The notes: a model not told the origin generated them from the sequence alone. A DNA stretch of 64,000 nucleotides from Choristoneura fumiferana (GCF_025370935.1 NC_133499.1:8237856-8301855), one strand, 5' to 3'; positions 1 to 10,800 are shown, counted from the stretch's first letter. Numbers and translations: made by a program.

Positions 1-143
1 ATTTACCAGATTCAGTTTGATACGGAATCGTTTATGACCATATTATTAATTTCACATTTTCCGAATTTTCCACATTCTGTATTTTTAGAAGAATCCGGCA
101 AGAAACTCAACGAGGTATATATATATATATATTAACAAATTTA

Positions 144-284
144 GGGGCTGTTTCACCATCCATTGATTAGTGTTAACTGACGGTTAAATGTGATGCCGTC
201 TCTATTTGTTTTGTTCGAATAGACAGAGACGGCATTACATTTAACCGTCAGTTAACAGTAATCAATGGATGGTGGAACAGCCCC
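144..284. mobile_element. Harbinger-type MITE, 141 bp
   Basis: Short inverted-repeat element whose ends read GGGGCTGTTTCACCATCC and its reverse complement (one arm has a GTTCCACC variant). It is flanked by the direct duplication TTA at 141-143 and 285-287. A TWA target duplication with a GGGG-start inverted repeat fits non-autonomous PIF/Harbinger elements. It has no coding capacity. The boundaries are seen directly; the superfamily is inferred. Confidence 0.8.
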
Positions 285-535
285 TTACAATATTATTAAA
301 TCACAAGTATAACTTTATTTTTAAGACAGTAGGTGTGCTATTTGAAGGGATCGCTAATGCGGATCGGAATTATTTCCAAATATCCCTGTCCATGATATAA
401 TCATTAACTTTATAATACGCCTTATAAATTAAATTAATGTCCTCTATAGACAATAGATCTGAATTTTGTATCTGTTTCATTTATAATATTGTTTGGAATT
501 TTATTATAAAAACGTGTGCAATTTCCCAGAAACGA

Positions 536-720
536 CTTTTTAGGGTTCCGGAGCCAAAATGGCAAAAACGGTACCCTTATAGTTTCGCCATGTCTGTCTG
601 TCTGTCTGTCTATCCGTCTGCGGCTTTGCTCAGGGACTACTTATCAATGCTAGAAAGCTGTAATTTTGCACGGATATATATGTAAACTATGCCGACAAAA
701 TGGTACAATAAAAAAATCAA
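536..720 (+). repeat. GGTTCCGGAGCC-type interspersed repeat with (TCTG)n
   Basis: Starts TTTTTAGGGTTCCGGAGCC, continues with a short CTGT/TCTG microsatellite and the phrase GCCGACAAAATGGTAC. I recognise this as a lepidopteran dispersed repeat related to the GGTTCCGTACCC family seen elsewhere here (6936-7362, 18657-19020). The transposon class is not certain. No coding capacity. Confidence 0.55.
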
Positions 721-724
721 AAAA

Positions 725-1290
725 GAAATTTTCAGTGTATTAAGTTTGCTTGAGAATTATTAGTAGTTTAAGAGTAAATAGCAGCTTAAGGTATAAAATG
801 TACTTACCTAAACTTGGAAGATTCCGTATAAAATACGAAATCCTTAAAAAAATAGATGAAGATAAAATAGATGATTTTTACGTTATTATGGGTGTTGTAA
901 TGTGTCCAATACGTGAATTCACATAAATCCTACTTACTAGTAAACAGCAGGGCTACTACGAAGTACGCGTCGTTCGTATCGTACCATCCCTGTCGCTCTC
1001 GTATTAAACAGTATAAGTGTCAGAGAGACCGCACGACACAAACTTCGAGTTTCCAGTTTCGTAGTAGCCCAGTCTCCTTCACCAGTTGCTCTACGGATAG
1101 ATTGACTTTGCTCTCGATAGATGGCGCTGTGATGTGAATTATCATGGATAACGGTATGCCGTTTTAGCTTATAGTAATCAAATAGAGATGGTGGTACCTT
1201 TGGTTGGAACTTTCAATATATTAATTTTTGTATAAAGTCAGCTCTTTTTTTGCCGACTTTCATGAGTTCGTAGGGGGATGTCAGTACTAT
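725..1290. repeat. Composite repeat, copy 1 (left of Tc1-like element)
   Basis: Begins with one arm of the long-inverted-repeat family (AACTTGGAAGATTCCG, also at 13534-13676), then a unique-looking AT-rich stretch, a palindromic MITE at 948-1070 and a tail containing GCCGACTTTCATGAGTTCG. The first ~380 bases from about 803 recur almost unchanged at 2537. The tail part also occurs at 7545-7730 and 26635-26825, so this composite is itself a dispersed unit. Confidence 0.7.
948..1070. mobile_element. Palindromic MITE (CAGGGCTACTACGAA family)
   Basis: Arms CAGGGCTACTACGAA and TTCGTAGTAGCCC fold on each other around a centre with GAGAGACCGCACGAC. This is one of eight copies in the window; others are at 2683-2805, 7391-7520, 15807-15940, 21001-21122, 26485-26613, 34937-35070 and 39976-40105. 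This copy is more diverged than those at 21001 and 39976, which are almost perfect palindromes. Confidence 0.75.
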
Positions 1291-1294
1291 TATA

Positions 1295-2535
1295 CAGTTG
1301 TGGTCAAATAATTGAGAACGATTTTTTATAGAGAAGATTTTTTCAAACTGACAAGTGTTACTAACTGCATGTATATTTTTGTACTTCTCTCGGTATCGTA
1401 AAACTTTTCCGTACTAGCGGTAAATTCATTTATACATATAATTGGCTAAAAAATAAATAGATAAACTTTATACATTACATCTAAACCTAGTATTACTACT
1501 TACTGGCTGGTCATATAATTAAGAACGCTGAATAGTTTATTTTTTATTCAAATTTAAATAGAGAACGGACCGCCGCTTTGTGGTTTTAGGTTATTATTCG
1601 AATAATTTTGGCGCCATTTAGTGCTGTAATAGTCTTAAAGGCGATTGCTTCATATAAAAACAATGGGGAAAAATAAAAGTTGTGATAAATCTACAAGAGA
1701 AGTAATACTAAAACTTCGCGACAAGAATTGGTCGTATAAACACATAGCCGATCATCTGCAATGTTCAAAAACTATGGTTTTCCACGCCATAAAGCATTTT
1801 GCCACGTATCAAACTACTTCAAATGTTCCGCGTGTACCATCAGCAAAATAAGTGGTCTATCAATTTTTAAACAAGTTCCTATCAAATGAATATGTCGCTA
1901 AAGTCGAACTTTCAAGTTGACAGACACGTCTATTGGCATTATTCTTTTATAACATGCAAACGATTATCAACTTTAGGGTGGTAGACCACATATTTGGCTG
2001 ATGGTACCTAAACAAAGAAAGTCATCTCGTCGAGATGATCGAAATATCGTTCGTTTGGCAAAACAAAATCCTTTTAAAGGGTCTAATGAGTTGAGAAAAG
2101 AATATTTTGGCGAAAACAACCCTTCAGCAATCTCGGCACGCACTATTCGAAGGCGTTTGGTAGAAGAAAAGTTGCACGGAAGGATAGCAAGGAAGGTGCC
2201 TATGTTGAAACGGTGTCATAGGCAAGCCCGGCTTGCATTTGCAAGAAGATATGAAAACTGGACAGTCAGACAGTGGAAAAACGTTCTTTTTTCTGACGAG
2301 ACAAAAATAAATAGGGTATGTTCTGATGGCAAACGATATGTAAGACGGCCTCCAAATAAACCATTCGACCCAAAGTACACAAAAGTGACTTTAAAGCATG
2401 GCGGGGGAAATGTAAAAATTTGGGGATGTTTTTCTGGACATGGTGTTGGACCTGTTAGGCTGATAGAAGGAAACATGGATCCATTTCAATACAAAAACAT
2501 ACTGGAAGAAACAATGTTACCATATGCAGAAGGCG
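1295..2535 (+). mobile_element. Tc1/mariner-type transposon, 3' truncated
   Basis: The left end CAGTTGTGGTCAAATAATTG follows TATA, as expected for a Tc1-like element at a TA target. A broken transposase lies inside (1645-2535). The 3' part, including the rest of the DDE domain and the right inverted repeat, is replaced at about 2535 by the second copy of the composite repeat that also precedes the element. Non-autonomous and inactive as it stands. Confidence 0.85.
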
Positions 2536-2546
2536 TGCTTACCTAA
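1645..2546 (+). pseudogene. Tc1-like transposase, interrupted and truncated
   Basis: The first piece (1645-1851) encodes a helix-turn-helix DNA-binding domain with the phrase KHIADHLQCSKTMVFHAI. The second piece (about 2001-2535) encodes a further DNA-binding part and the start of the DDE catalytic domain: FSDETKI carries the first catalytic aspartate and VKIWGCFS follows. The second aspartate and the last acidic residue are missing because the reading frame ends in foreign repeat sequence at 2546. Between the pieces sits a small inverted-repeat insertion (1852-1989). Tc1 transposases usually run to about 340 residues, so roughly the last third is lost. Confidence 0.85.
1852..1989. mobile_element. 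Small inverted-repeat insertion inside the transposase
   Basis: About 138 bp bounded by GTGGTCTA and TAGACCAC. It separates the DNA-binding and catalytic parts of the Tc1-like transposase and brings stop codons in frame. The inverted repeat is only 8 bp and the target duplication is unclear, so calling it a MITE is an inference from position and palindromic ends. Confidence 0.45.
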
Positions 2547-3035
2547 ACTTGGAAGATTCCGTATAAAATACGAAATCCTTAAAAAAATAGATGAAGATAA
2601 AATAGATGATTTTTACGTTATTATGGGTGTTGTAATGTGTCCAATACGTGAATTCACATAAATCCTACTTACTAGTAAACAGCAGGGCTACTACGAAGTA
2701 CGCGTCGTTCGTATCGTACCATCCCTGTCGCTCTCGTATTAAACAGTATAAGTGTCAGAGAGACCGCACGACACAAACTTCGAGTTTCCAGTTTCGTAGT
2801 AGCCCAGTCTCCTTCACCAGTTACTCTACGGATAGATTGACTTTGCTCTCGATAGATGGCGCTGTGATGTGAACTATCATGGATAACGGTATGCCGTTTT
2901 AGCTTATAGTAATCAAATAGAGTTGTTGGTCGTAACCATAATAAACATATAGATGTACTTTCATATATATTAATTTTTGCATAAAGTCAGCTCTTACTTG
3001 TGCCGACTTTCATGAGTTCGTGGGGGGCGTGGCTC
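2537..3035. repeat. Composite repeat, copy 2 (right of Tc1-like element)
   Basis: Direct repeat of about 803-1290. The first ~380 bases differ from copy 1 at only a couple of sites (for example AGTTACTC against AGTTGCTC). Beyond the GATGGCGCTGTGATGTG phrase the copies diverge by replacement of a short variable stretch before the shared GCCGACTTTCATGAGTTCG. It contains a palindromic MITE at 2683-2805. Confidence 0.75.
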
Positions 3036-3869
3036 ATTCCGCGATTTGAATTTCCGCCACTACTAAGCAGATATTTATTTAGGGCCCCCTAGAATTAGTG
3101 CTAGCGGTACACCCCGAGATTTAGTAAAAAGCTGCATACGGTGTTTTAAGCATGAAAATCGGAACGATTGATCTATATGCCATAAGAATCAATTTGACCC
3201 GTAGCATGAAAAAAAAAGGCTACGAATACGAAAAGGAGAGAAGTTATGACGTCATCCTTTTTTTATGGGAAAAAATCACAGATTTTGTGCCTCACACGAC
3301 TATCGAGCACAAAATAATCGAGTGCCAAAAATCAAAAATCTAAAAAATATTTTTTAGAGTGTCGGTGGAGGAACTGCATGGACACGCATATCTTGCATAA
3401 ACTTAGCTATCACAAGGTCGCGGGTGAGCAAAGAAATTCTTTTAGTTAATTGATATGGACCTCAATAAAGAAAGTCTCATACTTTTCGATACTTATAAGA
3501 TATAAGTTACTTTACTTTTTGCAAATGCAAACTAATATAAGTTAGGTAAATTTTATTTGTAACGGGACACAAGGTCAAAAAATCAATTTTTCAGGTTTTT
3601 TTGTTTTACTTTACTTAAAGCAACATTTAGCTGGGAACATACTATTACGCTGAGTGTGAGTGAGTGAGTGAGTGAGTGCGTTTTACAAGTTCATGTATAT
3701 CATATCAGTTTACACCAAGAGATATTATGGGTGCTTCAGGGGTGCACCATGGTATAACTGAACTTGTATCAACTCACAGGTTTTACGCGATTTTCTTCGA
3801 ACAAACAATATTTACCGAAAAACACTAAATGAAAGATTATAGAATATATTTTTATGTATAAAAAAAGTG
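3036..3869. other. No gene seen; low-complexity and repeat remnants
   Basis: Apart from the arm fragment at 3358-3466 and a (GAGT)n run near 3652-3680, similar to the subterminal tract of the Helitrons in this window, I see no coding pattern, RNA gene or clear transposon boundary. Confidence 0.5.
3358..3466 (+). mobile_element. Fragment of the Penelope-like palindromic element arm
   Basis: Matches one arm of the element at 9400-9887 (GGAACTGCATGGACACGC through GCAAAGAAATTCTTTTAGTT) and continues into GATATGGACCTC, the sequence beyond the arm at the element's outer end. It lacks the part with the hammerhead-like motif. This third, diverged copy shows that the arm is a dispersed family and not a feature unique to the Fibp intron. 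Confidence 0.65.
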
Positions 3870-4196
3870 CTTAGGTATATGCTAGCCCCCTGGGCTCACA
3901 AACCCGAATTTTTTATATCTTATTTTCGCTCTCCTGTAAAATGTCGATTTTGCACTTGTATCACTTATCACAGGAGGCACAGATATATTTTTGCCTGGCA
4001 CGTTGCTGTTACGTTCATGGTACGATACGGTGTAATGTTCCGTTTCACAACATTGTGTATATTGTATTTACTATTTTCATGTGTTTTTCTGTAATTTTTT
4101 TTTTTTTTTATTTTATTTGTGTTAATTTTGCTGTATATTTGTGTCTTCTGTGTTAGTGAATAAATGTCTTCTTTCTTTCTTTCTTTCTCTCTTTCT
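3870..4196 (+). mobile_element. Retroelement 3' end with (TTTC)n tail
   Basis: A non-coding T-rich stretch ends in GAATAAATG and a CTTTCTTTCTTTC microsatellite, a form typical of non-LTR retroelement 3' tails. No reverse transcriptase coding is left. Segment B begins inside this tail (23673 corresponds to 4115), so its start is a contig end and not a transposon boundary. Confidence 0.5.
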
Positions 4197-4564
4197 TAAT
4201 GTAGACTTTAAAAGAAGCCTCACCTAACATACGATCGTTGGTGGTCATTAACGACCTCATATTGCTGGTCCCAGAAGAACTTTCCGAAGAATCATTTTTA
4301 CCATGACTCATAATGACTATAAAGTAAAATTGACTAGAATTTTTAGTTAGTTTTAAAAGATCTGCCGATCGGAGATTTCTCCGGTGTCTAGTGGATTTTC
4401 CTTAAGGTGAAAAATTCAACAAATATAGGAGCTAATGGTGGGTAAACGTATAACTAGAATTTTCAATGTTTTGACAGGATGATTGACAGACGTACGACGT
4501 ACTACTGAAGAGTAGACTAAATTTAATTCTTTTTATGGTTGGACTTGGATTTTAGTAGGTATTA

Positions 4565-4679
4565 GAGCGTTTTCAGATTATCCGATCCGATCCGATATCG
4601 GATCATATTTCATACATTTTACTTGCCCCGATACCGGTATCGGCGTCCGATAATCGGATCGGATAATTTGAACACGCTC
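4565..4679. mobile_element. Harbinger-type MITE, 115 bp
   Basis: Inverted ends GAGCGTTTTCAGATTATC and its near-complement, with a centre of repeated CCGATC/GATCGG. It is flanked by TTA at 4562-4564 and 4680-4682. The B counterpart (24117-24176) has lost the centre. The TTA duplication suggests a PIF/Harbinger-type element. Confidence 0.75.
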
Positions 4680-4723
4680 TTAATCTGTAACTTTAATATA
4701 ATATAATAGAATCGCACGCGTAA

Positions 4724-4928
4724 GGGCCTTTTCGCACTACGTCCGATCCGAATCCGATCCGAACCCGTGAAAATACGGTCCAGGGTAGTCGTAGAACTTT
4801 TGCATGTTTCCGTCATCCGATTTCTCTCCGATGTAGTGCGTAAACTACCATACAAAACTTCTACGACTACGCCGGACCGTATTTTCACGGGTTCGGATCG
4901 GATTCGGATCGGACGTAGTGCGTCGCCC
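4724..4928. mobile_element. Harbinger-type MITE, 205 bp
   Basis: Ends GGGCCTTTTCGCACTACG and CGTAGTGCGTCGCCC are inverted copies. TAA flanks both sides (4721-4723, 4929-4931). The arms carry CCGATCCGAATCCGATCC and complement. The B copy is at 24221-24395 and lacks part of the right arm. Confidence 0.75.
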
Positions 4929-5319
4929 TAAATCATAAGAAACAGCACTTGTATTGAAATTCCAAGATTTTACAAAATAGGGATGTTGACTCCACCAATC
5001 AACTGGCGTACTTTTTATGAGCTGTCAAACACAATTCTCCCATAGAGTTTGAATGAAAATAGCAACTTATGACGTCACTTGTTCGCACACTCAATCAGCT
5101 AACTATCTGGGGGCACGGTAGTGCCCCCGCCAAGTCGAGCAAAACAAAAACAAAAGCACGGCCGTACCATACTTTTCTCGAAGCCACTCAGGCTATTTTT
5201 AACATTTATTTGTAATAAATCTAATTTTGCAGTTAATCGAAAATTAATCTGGTTTTCAGGACAAAAATAAAGTTTTTTTACTGGAGTCGTGTCTTCGAAT
5301 TATTTTTTAAAGGCGTCAA

Positions 5320-5560
5320 CATTCCTATTCCCGTGGGAATTATACCGTTTTTTTTATTGACGTTGCATTATAAACGGTGCTAAATTTCGCGACTTATATT
5401 TTATCCCTATCCCGTGGGAATCCTACTAATATTATCAATGTAAAAGTTTGTGAAGATGTTTGGGGGTTTGGATGTTTGCTACTTTATCGGAAGCTAAATT
5501 TGACCCACTTCCTGTGGTCGGATTGACTTGAAATAGCATCGAATTGAAATTCGGCCGGAT
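5320..5560 (+). mobile_element. Helitron-family fragment
   Basis: Contains CCCGTGGGAATCCTACTAAT followed by ATTATCAATGTAAAAGTTTG, the lepidopteran Helitron phrase seen complete at 33242-33696. Neither terminus can be placed with certainty. The B counterpart is near 24690-24890. Confidence 0.5.
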
Positions 5561-5661
5561 TACTTTGGATGACAACAATGCCAGTACAGTCAAAAAAAAG
5601 TACAGTCAGCCAAAAAGCTTGTATTGACGCCATTGTTTACACAACAACAATTTATAACTAA

Positions 5662-5873
5662 AGTACAATTCAATAGAATCTGTCAATTTTCTACATATTT
5701 AAGACACCCTATCGTGGGCACACTTGATTATATATGTCCCTGTTGTTGCAATTATCATCTAAAAGGAATCAAAAAAGAATAATAGTCACATCACAAAGCC
5801 TTAGGCAGCCCGGTGTTTATATTAGTAGGCTGGAAGTGTCTACAGGATTGTCAGATTCTATTGAATTGGAGTT
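5662..5873. mobile_element. MITE present only in segment A, 212 bp
   Basis: Inverted ends share CAATTCAATAGAATCTG. TAA flanks both sides (5659-5661, 5874-5876). In segment B the site reads ATATAACTAAGTCAC with a single TAA (24978-24980), a perfect empty site. The insertion therefore distinguishes the two copies. Confidence 0.85.
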
Positions 5874-6308
5874 TAAGTCACATTGTGATTCAGGTATAAA
5901 ATAAAACAATCGCTAACAATGCATTAGAATATAATTCCAGCAGCACTCAAAAATCAAAACATTCAATTAGTAATAAACATTATAAATAATTTAATACCTA
6001 CGTAAAAACAATCATTTTTGACTACCCTTTTTTTTATCCATTTTTAGTTTCACAATACAATACAATAATAATAATAATAAATTAATAATAATGATAATAA
6101 ATTTATTTGTACATAAGCATGTTACAGTTCACTATAATCACTATACAATAATTAGGTTTGTACATGAGAGTCTTTATAGAGTATTCAGCAATTCTGTCCC
6201 CTAAACTAGGTATAAAATACCTGTATCTTAGGGGCAAATGATTTCTCCGATTTCGAACATCTTAAATACAATGTTAGGACAAAATGGCAGTACAATAACT
6301 TTGACAAC

Positions 6309-6440
6309 TTTTGAATACAAAGACTCTTTATTGTACACCAGACATAGTAAGCGATACAGAAAACAAATTATTTAAATTACAAGGTGAGCAATAGGCGGCC
6401 TTATCGCTTAAGAGCGATCTCTTCCAGGCAACCTTTTTCA
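6309..6440 (-). mobile_element. LINE 3' end (AATAGGCGGCC family)
   Basis: On the minus strand this reads GAAGAGATCGCTC, then GATAAGGCCGCCTATTGC, then CAATAAAGAGTC. This is a LINE or LINE-derived 3' end with no coding left. The B counterpart is at 25407-25530. A separate plus-strand insertion of the same family occurs only in B at 39569-39733. Confidence 0.55.
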
Positions 6441-6640
6441 CGCACAGTATATGTATATTATTATATATTACTGCAATGTTCCGCCGTCAGAATGCAGCAC
6501 CACAAACCGAAAACAGTATTTTGAATGTCTTATAATGTCCGTAGGATGCGACTATATAGTATTACTTCAATTATTTTTTTGGATATATACATAGCTCTAT
6601 TGTTACTATTGATATAAATATAATGTTATTTTGTTACATG

Positions 6641-6778
6641 TGTCACGGTGCAGACGATTTTAATTAAATAACAGCTGCGCAATCGCATTTAATTAAATAT
6701 AGGAAAGAAAATATTTTTAATAGAATGCGCTACTAACGCCATCTAGCGGCAAGAGCTAATAACGTCTGCACCGTGACA
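6641..6778. mobile_element. MITE with TGTCACGGTGCAGACG ends
   Basis: A 138-bp element with perfect 16-bp inverted ends TGTCACGGTGCAGACG. Interior is AT-rich with CGCCATCTAGCGGC. The B copy is at 25737-25874. Both lie downstream of the Fibp stop codon. Confidence 0.7.
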
Positions 6779-6785
6779 CATGGCA

Positions 6786-6920
6786 AGTCAACAATACACG
6801 CTGATGATCCCAGCTTATATACGTCCCACTGCACAGGCCTCCTATCAGAATAAAAGGGCTTGGGCCCCCACGCGGGCCCATGTGCGGATGGGAACTACTC
6901 ACACAACATTAAACAGCTTA
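6786..6920 (-). mobile_element. SINE (family 1) 3' fragment
   Basis: On the minus strand it carries GAGGCCTGTGCAGTGGGACG and the GGGCCCGCGTGGGG segment of family-1 SINEs, without the tRNA-like head. B counterpart about 25882-26010. Confidence 0.6.
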
Positions 6921-6935
6921 TGACATGTCATCTGT

Positions 6936-7362
6936 TTTTAGGGTTCCGTACCCAAAGGGTGCCAATGGGAACCTATTACTGAGACTCCGCTGTCTGTCCG
7001 TCTGTCACAGGGCTCTATCTCTTGAGCCGTAATAGTTAGACACTTGAAATTTTCACAGATTATATATTACTGTGGCCGCTATAACAACAAATACTAAAAA
7101 CGGAATAATGTATATATTTAAGGGGGGCTCCCATACAGCGAACGTGATTGTTTTGCCGTTTTTTGCTTGATATTAATAACGGCTACAGGTAGACGCTTGA
7201 AATATTCACAGAATCTTTAGTTGTATAATCACTTTAAAAATAAATATTTCCCATACAACAAACTTGTTTTTTTTTTGTTGCCGTTTTTTGCTAATGTCTA
7301 ATGTTGTATAGATACGTACGGAACCCTTCGTGCGCGAGCTCGGCTCGCACTTGGCCGGTTTT
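6936..7362 (+). mobile_element. GGTTCCGTACCC repeat, full-length copy
   Basis: Starts TTTTTAGGGTTCCGTACCC and ends CGCGAGCTCGGCTCGCACTT plus GGCCGGTTTT. The terminal GCGCGAGCTCGGCTCGC can form a hairpin just before the end, a Helitron-like trait, but I do not assign the class firmly. It is very common in Lepidoptera. B copy 26031-26455; other copies 18657-19020, 37545-37895, and an end fragment at 45430-45502. Confidence 0.65.
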
Positions 7363-7390
7363 GCTTATTCCGTGGTTGCTAACTCTATCA

Positions 7391-7520
7391 GCTGGGCTAC
7401 AACGAAACACGAAACTCGAAGTTCGTGTCGTGCGGTCCCTCTGATACTTATACTATTTAACACCAGAGCGAGAGAGACGGCACTATACGAACTTCGAGTT
7501 TCGAGTTTCGTAGTAGCCCA
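7391..7520. mobile_element. Palindromic MITE (CAGGGCTACTACGAA family)
   Basis: Carries the ACGAAACTCGAAGTTCGTG arm and its inverse around CACTTATACTATTTAA-like centre sequence, then the GATGGCGCTGTGATG composite tail to about 7735. B copy 26485-26613. Confidence 0.7.
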
Positions 7521-7819
7521 GTCTCCTTCACCAGTTGCTCTACGGATAGATTGACTTTGCTCTCGATAGATGGCGCTGTGATGTGAATTATCATGGATAA
7601 CGGTATGCCGTTTTAGCTTATAGTAATCAAATAGAGATGTTGTTTCTCTCTTCGTTATTATCTTTTTTATATATTAATTTTTGCATAAAGTCAGCTCTTA
7701 TTTGTGCCGACTTTCATGAGTTCGTAGGGGGATCGTAGGGGGGGAGCGGGAACATTTAAGTTTTTCGGGATAAAAATTATCCCACGTCTATCCTATCATG
7801 GCAATCTTATACGTAAGGT

Positions 7820-10800
7820 TTAAGCGTGATACATCGTTAGAAGACACTGGCTTATGACTTTCATATATCGCTCCCACACGCTCTTTAGGTCTGCCTCCCT
7901 GGAAAAAACAAAATAAGCTGCATAAAATGACTTTTTATACCCTAGGGCGTAAAGTTAATAATTTCTTCTAACACCAAGGCATTACATGCAAGGCAAAGTT
8001 TCTCAATACGTTTCAGTCTGTATGTCGGCGGCCGATCGTAAAATACGCCAGATCACGAAATTCCTAGGCATATCGTGAAATGGCGCCATTCCATGAATTG
8101 GTTAAGGGACATCCGCCATATCGTTCAAAACTCAACGTTTAACGATTTGCCTAGTGACGTTTAGGCAGATCATGAAATTCCTAGGCATATCATGAAACAC
8201 CGCCATTTCATGAGTTGGCCAGTTTAGGCGGATCATGAAATTCCTAGGCATATCATGAAACGCCGCCACATCGGTCCTGGCACTTCGTCGGCTGCTGCCG
8301 CGGCACGCTCGCTTCGCTCACTCGGCTCGTGCGATCTTGTCACAATTCAAACTAACAACTCCTCGCTTCGCTCATCATACCTAAATTTTTCTTTTTTTCG
8401 GCATATCACGATGTGTTATAGAGTTGAGTATAGAGCTAGGAATATCGACAAATGCGTTGCTCTAATCGATCTGCCGTATCTATTGTTTTTCAGGCACATC
8501 GTGATATGCGTGGGCAACTTTTAGGCATATCATGAAATGACGCCATTTCACGATATGCCTAGGAATTTCGTGATCTGGCGGATTTTACGATCGGCCGCCG
8601 ACATATATATACGCCCCAGTGCAAAGCACAGGCCTTCTCTCAGAATGAGAATAATTGGACGTCATAGTTTAAACTAGTTCTGCCACACCAATGCTTATTT
8701 TATAAATTTGATCTGTATGCGTATGTTGAGAACCGGCATTACTTTATTTTGCATCTGTGGTGAAGTGGCAAACTGTCAAGAATGACGCTCAAGGATGACA
8801 CTTACTGCCACTGTCAAAATGTCATATGTCAGATTGCGTATAGAAATCGAATATCGTAGTATAATCCACGCGTAAATTGTGAAGAATCTAATATTACCAG
8901 AATAAAGTCACAGTTTTCAAAGTCAAACGAAAGTCATTGCTTAATTTTCTTGTAATACATTAAACTATATTAAATAAAAAAAATACAGGAAACAATAATT
9001 TAAAAAAATTGATTTGTTTCGAAATTGTTTTTAATTTACTATATGTTGTAACTCAACTGTAGTGTCATCGGCAACATTATACATTTATGTTCTATTTCTA
9101 TGTGATATGGCAACACGTTTATATATAACAAAAACAGTAATGGACTCAGAATGCTTCCTTGGGGTACACCACAGCGGATGTATTTACCTTGAGACAGTTA
9201 ATACTAATATAAGCGTGCCAAAACTGTTACGTACCTTAACACGTCCATCTGCAATGCGCACTGCTCATACGCGCAGAGGAATTGAGCCAAATCAATTTTG
9301 GGCCAGCCGCCTAGACGCAAAGGCTCCACGCATCTGAAAGAGAAACATGTATCTAATAGACTTTGCCAGCGATCTTGCACGCGAAAACATTAGATTGTAA
9401 ATAATTTATTGAATCAGGCGTTACTTTGCGGAGGTCCATATCAATGAACTAAAAGATTTCCTTGCTCACCCGCGACCTTACGATAGCTAAGCTTATGCAA
9501 AATATGCGTGTTCATGCAGTTCCTCCACCTCCACACTGTAAGAACACACACAAATCACACAAACCCATCTATCACCACCACCACACTACACTGACGCGTT
9601 TCGAACTCAACCAGAGCTCATCTTCAGAGTGACACAACCGTACACCATGCTACCAGTTGTTAGACTAATGAACCACAACCACCGTTTTAACTTGTCCCTT
9701 GTTGTTGTGTTGGACAGCTCTGGTTGAGTTCGAAACGCGTCAGTGTAGTGTGGTGGTGGTGATAGATGGGTTTGTGTGATTTGTGTGTGTTCTTACAGTG
9801 TGGAGGTGGAGGAACTGCATGAACACGCATATTTTGCATAAGCTTAGCTATCGTAAGGTCGCGGGTGAGCAAGGAAATTCTTTTAGTACATTAGATTGTA
9901 TTGAAATTCCGGGATTTTATTTATTATTTATTTATTTGTCATAAAGTAAGTAACAACCAATGCGCTGTAAAATTCAAATTAAACAAAACCAAAAAAAATG
10001 TACAAAAAAAACGAATTGGGGATTTTTGGACTTGATGTGATTATGTGTCTGGTTCACTTACTTTTCAAGTAAGTCGATAAAAAGTGATCGAAGTTCTCGA
10101 CCTCTATGCAAGTTGCAAGCTAAACCGACCAGCGCCCGTGTGTACAGCCTGAAATTAAAAAAAAAACTTGCTGACTATAATTAATCACCTATCGTTTGAC
10201 CTATGGCCTCTCAAGCTGAGGACCGTGGGTTCAAACCCCGGCTCGCACCTCTGAGTTTTTCAAAATTCATGTGCGGAATTACATTTGAAATTTACCACGA
10301 GCTTTACGGTGAAGGAAAACATCGTGAGGAAACCTGCGCTAACCTGCGAAGTAATTCAACGGTGTGTGTGAAGTTCCCAATCCGCACTGGGCCCGCGTGC
10401 ATCATTCTGAGGGGAGGCCTGTGCCCTGCAGTGGGACGTATATAGGCTGGGATGATGGATGAGATGATAATTAATCAATCATCATCATCAACCAGAAGAC
10501 GTCCACTGCTGTACAAACGCCCTTAGAACATCACAATGAACGACAACTCGCCACTTGCCGACCGGACTAGACGACCGGATGGCTTAGTGGTTAGAACCTG
10601 ACTACGAAGCCTGAGGTCCCGGATTCGATTCCCGGCCGGGGCAGATATTTGTATGAATAATACGAATGTTTGTTCTCGGGTCTTGGATGTATTTAAGTAT
10701 GTATTTATCTATAAGTATGTTTATCCGTTGCCTAGTATCCATAGTACAAGCTTTGCTTAGTTTGGGACTAGGTCAATAGGAGTCAAGTGTCCCATTATGA

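Noticed and set aside
6061..6110. ATA/TAA microsatellites and (AT)n runs (also 118-132, 10838-10867) as regulatory signals
   Set aside because: Simple repeats common in this AT-rich genome, with no link to a promoter that I can show.
9062..9337. 91-residue open frame identical in both segments
   Set aside because: It is the antisense of a LINE reverse transcriptase fragment joined to the antisense of Fibp exon 9; its conservation is explained by the exon.
10572..10650. tRNA genes at 10572, 21597, 29643, 34609, 40585, 52900, 56083 and 63520
   Set aside because: A- and B-box-like sequences are present, but they occur in many copies joined to the same non-tRNA body and tail, several with broken box sequences. 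They are SINE heads.
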